A stretch of DNA of 64,000 nucleotides, from NCBI GenBank assembly GCA_026261815.1, contig JAMPIT010000417.1, positions 3,629,501 through 3,693,500 on the forward strand, given 5' to 3'. Source of the DNA: Monarcha castaneiventris obscurior. Taxonomy: Eukaryota > Chordata > Aves > Passeriformes > Monarchidae. This document shows positions 1-14,884 of the stretch, one piece after another. The position numbers and the translations under genes are program-made. The first letter of the stretch is position 1, and every line of letters begins with the position of its first letter. The notes beneath the pieces were generated by a model. That model was given only the letters and a program-made list of their open reading frames with translations, made no database searches and had not been told where the DNA came from.

Positions 1-881
1 GTGGAGGATTTTAGTAGCTACTAGTAGTGACCAAAACATTTCTGTGTAGAGAATATGAAAGAATGAATCATTTAGCAAAGCTGGAGAAGAAATTGATGCT
101 AAAGTAAGTACTAAAAACTTTTTTTTTTAATTAAAGATTTCAGCCTTGTCCAAAGCTAAATGGGGTATTATTTTTCTCTTTATATTAATTAATTCAGGCA
201 GATAAAAAAGTTACCTGTCTACACTATGACAGAACGTGTGTGACAGCAGTTATCATGGCAGGGTGTTCTAGTGAATAAACTAACCTAATGCATGTACTCC
301 TGAGAGGAGGTAAGGATATCTAGGAACAGGATGTTGTATGAAAAAAACTATGCCTAACATCCAGCAGACCACTATAAATAAAGTTTATTATGGGAGAAGC
401 ATACTAGGTTCCAAGAAGTGTGTGCAGGATTCTGCTTTATCTTACCCATTTCAGTTATACTGTAAGGCAACTCCAAAGGCTTAGAGATTTAAAATTATCT
501 TTTCCATAAAACTCTGAAAAAAATGGACACCTTACATAAAATCTGTAACTTCTGTCAGCAGCCTGGCTCTTTGGATGATGATGGCACTGTGGATGATAAT
601 ATTTGGTGATGCTGAATATTTCTCTGAAAATGCTTTTAGAGACATGTTTCATGGCATATAAAGAAACAAAACAAAATCAACAGGGACAGCTTGAATTTAA
701 GTAACACTATCTAGTATCTGTGATCTAAAGGTTACATTCCATTGCTTATGTGTAGCTCAGAACTCACAAAAATAGCTCTCAGATCAAAGCTAATCAAGCT
801 AATAGAAAAACCCTCAGTGACTAGCAAAACCATCCTCACAGTTCCTTTCTGATTTTTTTACCAGTACTGATTATAACTCTA

Positions 882-921
882 CATTACCACTATGTAAGTA
901 CATATTACCATTATGTAAGTA
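882..921. repeat. 21-bp-period tandem duplication
   Basis: Two diverged units of the form ATTACCAYTATGTAAGTA at 882-900 and 903-921. Confidence 0.85.
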
Positions 922-3314
922 CTGTATCTATAATAACTATAACCTCAAAGTCAACAAGGAAAATTCATTTTACTTGATAGATGATTTGTCAACAGTGACC
1001 TGTACTTTGTGAACTGCACTGGCTCTTCTACGAGTTTGCATTTCTGACTGTTGATGTATTATTTACCCAGAAAGAGCTCAGTCAAAGCACTTCACTATAT
1101 CATGAAACATACATTTATCACAGACATTTCAAAGTTAGAATATTTTTCATGTTTAGTTGATTGCTTTGACAACTTTAATTTAGCCTCCTTCAGAACGCAT
1201 GCTGTTCAGTCAATGAGGAGCAGATCTTATTGAAAATTAAAATACCTGTTTTCTAGAGCACAGCCACTGGACAGGGACGATTTTCTATTTTAAATTAATA
1301 GATTTGGGAGATCGTTTCTTTCTAAAGACATCGGAATAATCAAACTCTATTATATAGCATTGCAACACTCACGACTTCAGTCAGATGTATATCCCTGGCT
1401 TACAGAACAGAAATACAAGATGCAAACTACCGAATCACAAGAACTAGTTAAGAACAGATGGATTTTTCACTGCAAGACCACAGGATCAACTGCATTGGAT
1501 CAGAACACAGCTTTATCTAGATCATCGTTCATCAGCTTTGATCACAGTGACAACTATTAGATGATTACAGAAAAGCATAAGAATAAGATGGACATCCAGT
1601 GATCCTTTCCTAGCATTTTCCGAGTTTCCAGCAATTTGCAGCTAAACGTCTTGCTGAAAGAGAAAGTGCCTTATGCTTAATTGTAATTCATGTATTTTTC
1701 TGATAGTTTGGTGGTTGATGAAAAATGGTCTAAGAAAGAGTCATCCTTATTCTGACTTCAATAGAAGTTAATAATATTTTCTGAAAACAGGAGTTACTGT
1801 CTCACAGCAATTTCTGTCCTTGTCTTGGGAAGTTTTACGGGATAATAGTAACACTACACTCACCACCTATGAGTAATCATTTTCACTTCTTTCGTCTAGT
1901 AAGAAAAAAAAAACCTTGAAAATTTACATGACACCATGACCAACCAAAATATTTTACTTAATTCAGTAAAAATTTTAGACTACTGTTAAAAGCTAGTACA
2001 CTGAGTGAATATATATGAAAGATGTATACTGCATAGTCTTTCTAAAAATACTAAGGAAACTCAACCCTTTATACTATAATTCCTGGCACCATAAACCCAA
2101 ATTTATGTAATTTCAAATTTGAGCAAATCATTTTACAGCTCTGTGCTAAGCAACACTGGACTAGCAAACAAGCAGAACCTAGGCAACACAGAACTGGGTA
2201 ACAGAGCACCATTTGAAGAAAGTGCTCAAAAAAAAAGGTATCTGCACAGAGATATCTCGAGAAGTTAAATACAGCTGTTAAATAAATGGTAACCTTGATT
2301 TCATAAATTTGGTAACTGCTGCAAGGTCTTGTGAAGAGCTGTGGAAATGAGAAGCATGCCTTATGAGCATATATCTTTGAAATTCTGAATCGTGAAATTA
2401 TACATGATGGAAGATTGAAGATTTCTCCTGGCTTTATTTTATAAAACATATTCAACCTGAGCCAGTGTAGCACGTTTTTTTCTGTTTGCTTTTGCCTAGC
2501 TGGGTTCAGAGGCTCCCTTGCCCCCAGTGCACCAGATTTTGGAGTGAGCTCCTCCTTTGAGCAGTTGATCAGGTGAATTCCCTTCTTCCTATTCTTTATA
2601 ACTTTGTTTTATAATTAATTTTCTCTGCTTCCTATGTATCTCACATCTTGTTATTCTCCTTGTAAAGGATGGTCATTTGCTCTTTTGTCATCATTCACCT
2701 CCAGCTACTACAATTTGTTGTTCTGTTTCACATCAGTCCTTTTCCCTTTCTAATCTTTTTCTCCCACTTCCCCTTTCAAATCTTTTAAAACAGGTAAAAA
2801 TCATTGCTCATTTTAAAATGAAATTACTTATCTGAGATTTCTTTAGAGTTGAGACTACATTGGATTTGGTATTTGAGGTAATACTAACTTAACTTCAGCG
2901 GTCAGTGGAGCGTGCTACCAGCAGCTGGCTCTGCCCACTGGGTGCAGACAGCCCCCTGCTTTCTAGGGAGCAACCATCCCTCTCAGCTTCCTGACAAAAA
3001 GTCAGGTTCTCGACAGGAACTTGCCTTATTACACAAAAACTCTATAACCACCGTCTGTAATATCTATCCCCTGCTAACACAGGCTCTGCAGCACCACAAG
3101 AAAACCGCAGCATCTTTCAATGAATAATAAAGACATTACTTGAGTGGGTGGCACGCTGGCACAGCTCTGGCAACTCACTGGACTGTTTGCATATGGATGA
3201 GCTTACATAAACCCAGTTTGACCTGTCTGTGAGCTCCCTCATGCCATCAGCTCACTCTCCCACCTCTGGAGCCTAGGGTCTTGTTTCAAGAACAGCTTAC
3301 AGCAGTGCAAATGC

Positions 3315-3780
3315 CTCTCACAGCATTGTACTTAGTCCTGCATGGCTTTTTATTGTAACGATTGAGGCACGGACCCAGACTGGCAGGGAAACTGAATCGT
3401 ATATTCAAGGAAATGAGCTGGTTTTATACACTTTTCCAAGGCACAGTATTTCCTTACATGGTAATTCTCACTACGTGACTTATCTCGTGTTGCCACATCA
3501 GCAGCACACTTTCTAAATGTCCTTCTATGAGGTGGTCACTTGCTGTTCAGCCGTCCATCAGCTCCTAGCAGGCTCCTCTCCGTAGGGGTCTGCTGTGTGA
3601 CATCTCCTGCCCCCAGGGTCTGGTGGAGACAAGGCTCTGTGTGCCACCATGTGCTCCTCTGTGCCACCACGTGCGTCTGCAGGCGCGTCCCACAGCCCGT
3701 AACTCAATTCTGTCTTATCTCTCCCCACATTTTGTTTTAGAAATTGGAATGACACAAATGCAACTCTTCGGACAAGCTTC
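3315..3780 (-). mobile_element. LTR-like block with TATA box and polyadenylation signal
   Basis: A GC-richer island. Read on the minus strand it has a G- and CA-rich upstream part (a U3-like region), a GTGTATAAAACC box at about 3431-3420 and, about 75 bases further, CAATAAAAAGCC at about 3357-3346. TATA box followed at that spacing by AATAAA is the layout of a retroviral LTR core. No internal coding region adjoins it, so it would be a solo LTR. The exact ends and family are not established and no target-site duplication was identified. Confidence 0.5.
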
Positions 3781-6700
3781 ATAAAACGTACTCCAAGAAT
3801 CATTCCTTACCTAGTTCATTTGTCAAGGCTAACAGATCTCAGGTTGAGCTCAAGCGATCCTACAGGTACATGTTAGCTGAAAATGCACTCATCAGACTAG
3901 TTCCACTAATGTTTTATAATGATTATTGCATGTTAATGACTATTTCCTGTACTACAAAGCAGATCAAAACTTGAACTGGTTTAATAAGCAAACCCAACAC
4001 CTACGTTTAGTCTCTTACATTCTCATCTAGAGCTGTTTAGCCACATTTCTTGCCACTCATTTCAAAAATTTCATGAACATGGATTCTCTTGCATAAATTT
4101 GAGAAGAATGGCTGGTGTCTATATAAATGCCATATTGATATGCAAATAGGGGGATTTGTGTACTGATACGATAATATATTCCTTAGAATTATGTGCTATG
4201 AAACACTTCAAATAGCCTACCAGAAAACAAAAGTAGCACAAAGTAACTGAGATAGACCATCATACTCTGTAAATAGAAAAGCAAACAGCAGAGTTTGTAA
4301 GAAATATTTATCTAAACTCATAAGTGCAAGTATTGTCAATGAATAATAAATACACCCTAGAAATAGCTTCTAGAACAATTCACCACTTTAGACTAAATGC
4401 TAGTTTTAGCATTTAATGGAAATTCTTATTAGCAATCAATAATTTAACCTCAGCCATTCTCAGAATTGTCATAATGCAATAACTTAAAGAGCTAAAGGCA
4501 GCAATGGATAAAAGTAGAAAAAGAGTTTTGTAAAATTCTTGGTATCATTAGTTATGGTGTAGGGGTGGTAAGTAGTAAATAGCAAATAATTTTTGAAGGA
4601 TGTGAAGGCATTCAAATGCAGTACCTTCCTGAACACAGGGAAATGAAACAAGAAAATACTGATCCCAGTGTTACAATCATGAGCTCAGGTTAACATTCTG
4701 GGTGAGAAAGTAAATGAATTCACTATAATAAGTTCAATATTCTGAATTACTTCATTTTCTGTAGGTGGAATGAAATCTAGAAACAATTTGGTGTGTTGTA
4801 AATTCTATAACAAGCCAAAGATTTTTCAACTGGCATGTGATGTTCCTGTGATTATTTGAAATGTGATTACTAGAAATATGAATCCAAGGATTCACATCTA
4901 TTTAAATCCAAGGACTACTAGAAGGAAACATGAGTGAATCAGCTGAACTTTCAAGAAACCATTATTAATACAGTTTCAGTAGACTTAGATCTCTATATTA
5001 TTTATGAAAGATAAACTTTATCATAGTCTCACTTGCCACAACATCTCCAACCCTAACATATTTGTAAGGGTAACACTCCTATCATCTCATACAAAACACC
5101 ACCAGAGACACTGAACAAAATTTTAGAGATTTGCCCTTAGCAATCATGTATGAAAACAACAAACTGATTACAAAAGGCAAATCTGTAAAATCTATTTTAG
5201 AAGTTAGGAATATTCTGTTGCCTTTAAAGTATTTCCTGGCCACAGGCTGTAATAGCCTCATTTTTCATCAGATATTTTTAATTCCATTGATGTGCTAATT
5301 CCTATTCTGCATACATTTTTTCAACCTGGTACTGAATTTGATTCTGCTTTAGAAATAAATGCTGCTTAATTTAGTCAAATAAATTGAATAAAATATTAAC
5401 ATACATGTGTGTAAGTGGCTACATATTTGCAAGGTTCAGATTAAACAGCAAGGAAAAAGCTGAATCTAAGCACGTGATTTCTAAAACTTTCCAGTAATCT
5501 GATAATTCTTTTCATGTCATTTATCATGGTTTGAAAAAAATATCTCTTAACCTCTGGAATTACAGTAGGATGATTACTAGAGCATTATAGAATGAGGGCA
5601 TCATTGGTTTGTTCCTTTTTAGGTGCTCTGGCAAGCGCTCTGGCATTAACTTTGTGAAATCCAGCCAAACTGTCCTTGTGGAGATGACACAGATTATTAG
5701 AACTCCACTCATACTGTTGTGGTTCAGTGGAGAAACAGACAAGACCTCAGTCTTACTGGAAATAACTTTGAAAATGTTTTAATCCACTTTTTTTCCAAGT
5801 TCTGAAATCTGTAATGTTCCTTTGTTGATCCTTTTATCTCATATCTAGATGGCAAAGCTCAGATATATATTCAACCCCACGGAGCAAAAAGATAAGATTC
5901 TATACAGCTCAGTGACTTTAGGGATTGGTCTGACAGAGGAGAGAATTGACCGGGAAGAGCAGATTGCAGCATTAACATAATACTCAGAAATGTTTTTAAA
6001 TCCACTTAAGAGTAAGGAACCCATTTATTATCAATAGAACCCAGGACATAATGTGAGCAATATTATTTTTGAGCAACTTACACAACCAATTTATTTGACA
6101 TCTAACATGATTTGTTTTTATCAGTGTGATTTTGTAGAGTTAGGCCATAGGCAGGTACATCCAAACTTTTAAAGTGAGAATAACTTTTATTCACTTAATT
6201 TTGATTTTCTGTAGAGTAACATATACCGTTTTTCTAAGCACTGTCCCCGAACATGCTTAAATATCATGCTACCAAACTCTCCATTTTACTATTATTTGTC
6301 AGTATTTTTGAGCTTCATGGACTTGGAAGTAACTGAAAATCTGATTTTCTGAATTTTGCATTCTGTGTATTCATACCATTCTGCACTCCGTCTCAAAACA
6401 AATATCAGAGGTGTATATAAGTCAATATCACAACATATTTACTTATTACCATACACATCATCTTTATAACTCAATATCTCTCACTTCTTCTAAAAGGAAA
6501 TTATATAATGTGAGAATTTTTTTAAAATACTGAAACAAGGCTTTAATAACAGTGGTAAGTACACTATTTGAATTTTCATAGATTTCTGTATCATTCAAAT
6601 TGTACCTAAATTGTTCACGTCTGTGGTCACAAAGACTTCTTTTTTAACCATATCTAACAGTATGGATCAGCTATTAGTTTAAGAACAAAAAAAAAGAAGA

Positions 6701-9700
6701 GATGGCACGGATTCAGTATGCATTACTCCTCTTTCCGAGAATAAGTATTTGTAGAAAATAAAAAATAAGTACCTTTAGATCTGACAAAATTTTCCAAAGA
6801 AGAATACATTATTTGTATTCTGGGGGTGGGGGGGAAGTTTGGTTGCTCAGAAATAACAGTACAGCAGACCAGATTGCTGAGGTTTTTAGTTTTTATTTTT
6901 TAAAAAGGAGAAAATACCAGTATTGAAACAGGGCCTTAATTTCCTATGCTGTTTCAATAAAACATTACATCCGATGTGGGGAAATACTGCTGTAAACTCT
7001 CAGCATATTAAGTCAGTCAAAACTACATGTCAATCCTCCAATTAAAAGAGAGTTTGTAGAAGGCTCCTGTGTTCAAGCAGTTCTGTTGCAGACCAGGTCT
7101 GACAGCCACAAGTAGATTACACTAAAATTGACAAGAATTAATCTACACATTTACTCTCTGATGGATGTTAATATTTATGACATTATAGTTCCATTTTCCT
7201 AAGTTTCCTTGTTTGCTATCAATATTCTCTATTGCTTCCACAAGACGTATGCCAGAAATCATTTATCCAAGTCTGTGAATATAATGACTGAATTGCTTTG
7301 CAACAGTTTTGGAAAAAGAAGCCTAACACTGAAAAGCATGGTCAGAGATAAAAGGTAAATATTGATTGCAACTTATAGAGAGAGTGGAAATGTAAAAAGA
7401 AAATGTATCAGAGTTAAAGACTACTTTGGTAAATATGGTCCAGTGACTCACATTTTTATTCTATTTTCTGTTTAGCCTGAGTCTTCCTTTGTAGTAGGTT
7501 GTTTCAAACAAAATTGGTATATGAAAAACACAGAGCTGAATATTATGTTTATGACACTACAGGGTAAAATATAATAGGAATACTCGAGTATAAGAAAATA
7601 AAATAAATGCCTGCAGCTTTTTGCATCCAACTCCCATTGCATTTATTATAAAACATAGCTAAAAGCTCTACAATTATCTTGCAATTTGCCCAGTTTCTGT
7701 AAGGTTTGTTTTGAGATTCCATGAATCATTAAAACAGATGTATTTTTCTCTCTTGTTTAGGTTTTCACCATGTAGAAGTCAAAAAAAATTAACCCAATAA
7801 TATGTGATAACTTCTGTAGAATTTATATCATCTTTAGGTAAGTTCAGTGACATGCAATACATTAGGACTACCATGTTCTCAGTAAATAAATGCTAAAAAT
7901 ACTTCCTCACATTTTATAGCTCTATCCCTTCACTTCTCCACTATTTTATAATCTAGATGATTACATACACTTAAATTACAGTTCAAATAATGTGAAATGA
8001 AGATATTATTAATAGAAATAGGAAGATTGGTATAAATAATGCAAGGACAGAAATGCATGTGTGAAAGCACCAGAAGAGACAGCGCCTCAAAGAGTTAAAG
8101 GCATGGTCTGTACTGATAATCAAGGACACTACTGGCAGTGGTGAAACACTAGGGAATATGTCCCCGTCAAGAGGAGGAGTGTGCTCTGATAAAACAACAA
8201 CTCAGACAATTTATCAGCAGAAGGCCCTGCACTACAGCAACAACATTATGGGACTTGCACGTGATATTCATCTTTTTGCTAGTCCAAAAGAATGACCTAA
8301 AATATCTGAGAAAAGGAAGCAAAAACAATGAGCGCCACTGAAGAAAATTTTGGATCAAAAGGACCATACCACAGCAAAGGCTGATTCCTAAAGGTCTATG
8401 GAAAACTAGTTTGCTTTTCCTAATCAAAAGGAACCCAAGAGATACAGTGAGAATGCAATAATCAGCCTACCACAACACACAACTGGCAATGGACAGGCAA
8501 CTTGGCCATGCACACCTCAGTGCTTTCTGTAACATCGCATATTGACTTTGGTTATTTAAATCCCCCCAGCTGTTCTGCCACTGCAAATTAAATTTCCACA
8601 TTCACATTCCAGTTGTTAATAAGATACAAGGAAGGGCAGAACCAAACACAAATGTGTGTTTCTCTTCTGTAAAGTGCAGTCCTATAATTGTTGCTAAGGA
8701 GTTCAAAGACTTGCAGCTTAGTAATTTCAGACTACATATGCATTTCCTATTGAAGAGGCATCAAACAGCACTGGGAGCAGACACCAGCTGCTGGAGCTGT
8801 CTTGTCTCATCGGTGCCCTCTTCTACCAGCTACACAGTCAGGTTCCCTCTGTCTTCACTTTTTTGGCTATCTGTGCTGCTACAGGTATTTTGGTCTTTTT
8901 GCACAGCATATCAGCTTCAAAAGGAAGTTGGGAGGAAAGTGATGTTATCCTTATTTTACAGTCTGGTTGTTATGGTTGGCTATTGCAAAATTATAGTATG
9001 TGTTCAAAATTGTAAGCTTAAGAGGTGTCCCATTTTGTGAGAAGTTGCATGGCTCATTTTATTAAATTCTATGAATTAAGTCCACTTTATCAAAGCTCGT
9101 AGTTTAACCAAAAAGGACATTTTAAAAGGACAAGGTAAATGCTGGAAAACAGGGACTAAACTACAATAAAAATATATACTTTTAAGTCTATAACGTACCA
9201 CTGTGAAATCTGCCTTATGCCCACATGCCTACACATATCGAATTAAAATTCTGCCTTAATTAAGTACTTATATTTTATCAGTTTTCAGCTCTTGGAGGAG
9301 GAAGGATATTAACAGCTTTGGAGGAAAACCACTTTGCCAAAACTGCAGCCATATGGCAGCAAACAGAAAAGGGCCAGCCTAACAAGGCTTCATTTGTTAA
9401 AAGAAAGTTTAACTTATATATTATAGTTATATATTAGCTTTTATGGGCAGAATCACACCAGAAATGATGAAGGCTTGATGTCTGAGCAGTGGCAGTGGAG
9501 CAGATGGAACAAAAGAGAGGAAACCAAGCATGTAGCTTCAGGCAGTCAAGGGTTTTGCCCAATTTCAATTATATTACAGCTGTACAGGGGACAACACAAA
9601 TCCTTATGCTTCTCATTCAGCTTTTCTGGCTGTGGCTCCACCTGATTCCATCTTTTCCTAAGCTGCTGAAGTCATGTCTACTTCAATTTCCAAACCTTTG

Positions 9701-11224
9701 TGCTCAAAGTCATTTCCCTCACAAATCTGAAAAGTACGATTTCTTAAAATTTTCCCCATACTGCAAAGGAGAAATCATCAATAATAGCCTTGATCATATC
9801 AGTAGAGAAGGTAAATAAACAAAGACAATAACTTTTGTATGATGACTGTCTACAACTTTCATCCTGAAATGGAAGATTTCAGAAAGAACACTACAAAATG
9901 TATTCTAATACAGTGCTCTGTGACCTACTGTCCGTCCCTGGCATTAAATTTGGACTACATGACATGGAAACACAAATATAGAGTGGGCACATCAAGAAGC
10001 AATAAGGTCTCGTTTGTGCAACAACTTGATGTAAAGTGGAGTTGTAGGGTTTATTCTGAATACAGCACAATGCAGTGCAGTCCTGCTTTCAAATGAGATA
10101 CAGCTAATGCAGTCAACTCAGGCACATCCTTCAGGGATCCAGGGTCCTTCTGTTTTCAAAGCAGCCCTGAAAGAGCCAACTCATGAGTCTCTCTGAAGCT
10201 TCAGACATAAGGATACATACTGCTAAAGTAAATATTCTGCAAGATTTGCTAGCTTCCTTGAATGTCCTTTTTTTTTTCATGTGGTGTGATTCTGTTTCAT
10301 ATACCTCTTCCAGTAAAAAGCAGCATTAATCTTTGAAAGGCAATTGCTCAGGTTGTGTCAGTGAGCAAGGTTTGTAGCCTTGATATTGATATTAAGACAT
10401 AGATGCTGCATGTGGTGCTAGGATTATCTCCAAGCACAGGAAAAGGCACTGCTCTCACAAAAGGGCAACAAAAAACCCTGTAAGATTCAAACTCACTAAA
10501 TGCAATAAGAATTTTGCTTATTTCAGCTGTAAGAAAAAGGCTTGCTCAGTATATTACATTTCAAACTAAAATTTTAGATCAAGAAAATTAAGTTAATTCA
10601 GTAAACTCTTCCCTGTCTACCTCTAGGCGGAACAATGATAGCACTCAAGGGTAGGTACATGCTCAGCTGACCAAAAATATCCTGACTTATATACACAAAG
10701 CAACAGTTTAGTGCATTTATGGATAGCACTGAAAATAGAATTTATGATTAGTAGAATTATAAAGCTGTAAATCACCCTCCATGTGCTAGAATATATTTGA
10801 CAGAAGTGGCTCTCTCAAAAGCCTCGCGCAAACCTAAAATGATTGTTGACTATTTTGATGTGGCATAACTTTCAACAATTATTTTCTTAGTCATTATATT
10901 AATTGGTCTGATTTGACAAACAGTTCTAGCTTTAATCATGATGATGATATGATATCCATTACCCATGTTAGTTTGGGTTTTTTTGAAGTAGATTATTTTT
11001 TGATTATTCCCTTTCAAGTGGTTTGCAAATACAAGTAAACTCTGAGTCACGCACCTGCAAACAGCTACCAAGCTCCAACTAACACTGAATTACTGCTATG
11101 TATGTCTTGAAAGACTTCTTATTGTTGAAAAAAAATTGTTTATAATTAGGCAAAGAAAATACAAAATGGTAGTGTTTCTTATTACTTTATAGATAGGTTC
11201 CTTCTAAGTCATGTTATCATGGTA

Positions 11225-11445
11225 GTCACAGAATCATTACAAAATAGACTCAAAGGGGCATAACCCAGCGACCTATTCCATTCTGACTCAAGCCAAGGTC
11301 ACTTACATCCCAACCGTTATTCTTTCTCATTCTGGCAAATATTCAAAAGCCTTGAAGATGCTGCTGAATGTAGCCAAAGTTATAATCTTCCTAATAATCT
11401 ATTTGGATGCTTCACTATATCACCTTTATAATTTTGTCCTGAGGA
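11225..11445 (-). mobile_element. Old, diverged CR1-like fragment
   Basis: A tail-like TCACAGAATCATTA is followed by GACTCAAAGGGGCATAACCC and CTGACTCAAGCCAAGGTCAC, which resemble the reverse-complemented CR1 3' region at low identity. Later blocks are only faintly similar. It could be an ancient CR1 subfamily or chance; repeat masking would settle it. Confidence 0.45.
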
Positions 11446-14373
11446 AGGGGGGGAGATTAATTTTAGGAGTTTTGGACAGCTACATCTGAGGAGGTCCTCT
11501 AAGGCACTCCCAGTGCCATTTTGCATGCTTCAGACATTTACACATGATGAGCAATAACAAAAAAAGTGCCTGCTTATCTAAATCAGCATTAGTGGCTCAG
11601 ATGTGCTCAATGCAGTCCACATTCCAGAACTCTGAATTTAGACTTTATGAATAAGATTAACCAGTCTGACCTACCATTATTTCCATCAAGCTCATGCTTT
11701 CTTAATTCATTTGCAAGGAAAACACATGAGACAATGACAAAACCCTAAATGAAATCCGAATACTGGACCCCTACTGTTTTTCGCTTACCCACAAAATTTC
11801 ATATTCACTCCTATAAGGGAACTAGATGGCTTTAATAGGTTTGCTCTTGGCAAATCCATGTTGTTTATTACTTATTTCTTTGTTATTCCCTAGCTACTTA
11901 AAGTAGTATATCTGTTCATTGACTTGCCTATTAAAGGAAAATAATTCCCCACATTCTTCTTCCTTTCTTCTTTTAAAGGTAAGTTCTATGTCATTCTCAT
12001 TTAGTCTTTTGGTACTGGATACATCCTTCAAGAAATCTCACAGAAACACCTAAGTTTTGCAGATAGTTAAGAAACTTAACTTATATAGTCTGTTCTTTCC
12101 TTATCTACAGTTTAGGTTCTAGCTCTAGGATTAATTGTGCTTGTCATATGTTCATGAACAACCTTGTCAGTAAATTCATGTAATAAAAACTCACTGTATG
12201 CTTTTCCTTCACTCTATGCTGCACCTTCTCCATGCACCTTTTCCTCTCCTCCAGTTGCTCTCTTACGTGCTGAATATTTCTTTGTTGTTCTTCTATCTAT
12301 TGATGTACTGATATAATTATGTTATATTAAATCTTGCTAGCTGCATCTCACTGAGTGCTTTGGCACTTCTGACATGTCTCTACATGCATGGGTTATTCCA
12401 CCATGTTTAGTAAAGAGAGAAATTCTCCTCATTTTGCATAAAGTGAAAGAAGAGATGAAAATTTAGCTCAGCTGGTCTTTTGCACTTTCTTTTCTTTGCA
12501 TTGGTGAAGGTTGTACTATGGTCTTTAGTAGATTTTTGTTGAAAACCCCACAGATGTGTCTTTAACCTGTGCCCTATATATATATTTTTTTTTTAATAAA
12601 ATCTCTGCATTTATTGACACCTACCTTCTTCAGCTTTTTTTTTTTTCTGGGCAGTCTGTCAATGTAATTTCTTACATGAAAATGGCAACTAAAAACACCC
12701 ATTACTATCACGTCCGATGTCTTTGGAAAAGTATCAAGAACAAATATGTTCTTTTCTGCTTCCCTGGACACCAACAGATATTTAAAAGCTCTATCTAGTC
12801 CTATTTTTGAGATCTCAAAGTGACTGCTTTTGAAATACAAGCCAAAATTTCCTCTCTTCTTTCCTTTTTCTATATGACTATACTACTATGGTGATATATA
12901 TGACAAATTGTCTACAATGTCAATTTTGTTGTGATATCCAATTAATTCTTGTTTTCCTCATTAACTCTTCAGTTGATTCTTCCCTGTTCCTCTTTATTCT
13001 ACCATTAGCATACAAACAGCTAAGATACCTTGCAAACTGACTCATTACTTTCTCTAGTCACTTCTTTAATCTTGTTTTAAATAATCCCAGGGATGAGACC
13101 TATGTTCAAGTTGCCTTATTTAAGACTATGATTTTTGTTCTTGCCAAATGGTTTTCATTTTAAACTTCTCTCAGGAGGGAGAAGACTTACATTTAGGGTG
13201 TATCTGACTGATGCTAGACTTGGACATGAGATGAGAGAATATTATCTTGAATCTTCAACCTCTTTATTCACTGCCACAGAGCCTGATAAGAACTTTTGAT
13301 TTGCTAGGATAATTTGTAGCAGTACCATTATTATTCTTTATCTTATGCTAATGCTTGGTGCAATCCTTTGCAATTTGGCAAAATTTGACTCTTGTGAGGA
13401 AACACATCCGCCATAATTTAAGTGCCAGGTGTTGCAGATGTTTCTGCATCACCTTGAGTAGAAGATCAGTAGCCAGCAGCATCTTTGACTTCCTCTTGGT
13501 AACAGAGATTTTGCATTCCTTGCATTTGGGGTTTTCGTCTGTTATCAAGATTTGTTATTCCTTGCTTCCTGGTCAGCAGTCCTGCTTTTGATTTGTCAGA
13601 GGACATCAACAGCCATCTTCCTCTCTGTAGTTTTAAGCTTGCTCCGCCAGTACCTGTACTGCTACCAAACTGAAAGTTCTGCTTTAATTTTTTTGTTCCT
13701 GAATGTATGATGTAGATGAAGTCCTCATGAGCATACTCACTTTTGAATCCCTCCTTTTACTGCTCCTCTAATTGCTTCTTAAGAGATTTCCCTGGAAATC
13801 TAAGAATTCTTTCCAGATACCACCAGGAGGAAAATATAGGCCAAAGTTATGGCAGGTCCATTCAAGAATTTCATCACAAGATGTCATCATTGTCTAATTT
13901 TAAATATAGCAATTTAATTATGAGTATATGACATATTACCTCTCAAATATTTTTCACTGAGAATGAGATACTATGTAGTACAAAAAGCTCTTTATGTTCA
14001 TGACTGATAGAGTACTTCTGTTTGAATTTTACATATTTTTGTTTTTATTAGCAGTTCATAAAAACATTGAAGTATAATATGACATACAGGAATAAGCAAA
14101 CACTAAAATGAAGGATTCCATAGGAAGCTAAATTTTCCTTTCAGTATTATCAGAAATTTTCCTACTTGCTAAAAAGTTATTAGACAAGTGAAGTTTACTG
14201 AATACAGTGCTCAATAATCTAGATGCTTTCAGTTCAACAGTACAAGTTTCTTTGACTTACACATGCTGAACATTAAAAAAATTATTTTTAAGCTTTACTG
14301 GATAACACTTTTCTACATATATTCAAGTAAAAACTGAAAAACCTCTAATTTGTACAAAAATACTTGTATTTTG

Positions 14374-14419
14374 ATTGATCGTAGCTTGATTTCTTAATTG
14401 ATCGTAGCTTGGTTTCTTA
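14374..14419. repeat. 23-bp tandem duplication
   Basis: Two adjacent 23-bp units beginning ATTGATCGTAGCTTG, differing at a single base (A or G at unit position 16). Confidence 0.9.
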
Positions 14420-14884
14420 ATTATGAGCAAAATCAAATTATCATCCTAAACTAGCTAAAGACCATTAAGTAGTTGACAGGAAAGAAAAAAAAAATCTTGG
14501 TGTTCAGAAAGCTGCACACTGGATTAAAAGTAAGTTGGGACTCAATGTCCACTCTGGGAAAAGAAGCAAAGAAAAGAGTAGATCTTCTGCCAGGTGCAAG
14601 AGTTGAAACACCAAATGCCATATCTGAATGCCAAGAAAAATAATGTATGCAGTAGAAGCCACAAAATGGCTGATGACATGAGTTGTGAGGTATTTTCTGA
14701 TCTCAAAAAAGTAGAAAAAGAAAAGCAGTGGTCAATCACAGGAACAGATAGACTTGTATTTACAGATCACTAAGATATGGAAATTTGCAAACAGTCTGTT
14801 GCTATTGTCTCCTTTTCATAGCTCTTACTTGCTGTGCGATTTCTTACCCTACATCCCATTTTGCCTTTGGTGCCTGTGTGCCAC

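Noticed and set aside
2069..2473. 134-codon minus-strand open frame
   Set aside because: Low-complexity Cys/Leu/Phe-rich translation with no motif and no intact gene context.
8654..9040. 128-codon plus-strand open frame
   Set aside because: No splice sites of matching phase, no recognisable domain, and Ser/Leu/Phe/Cys-rich composition typical of translated AT-rich non-coding DNA.
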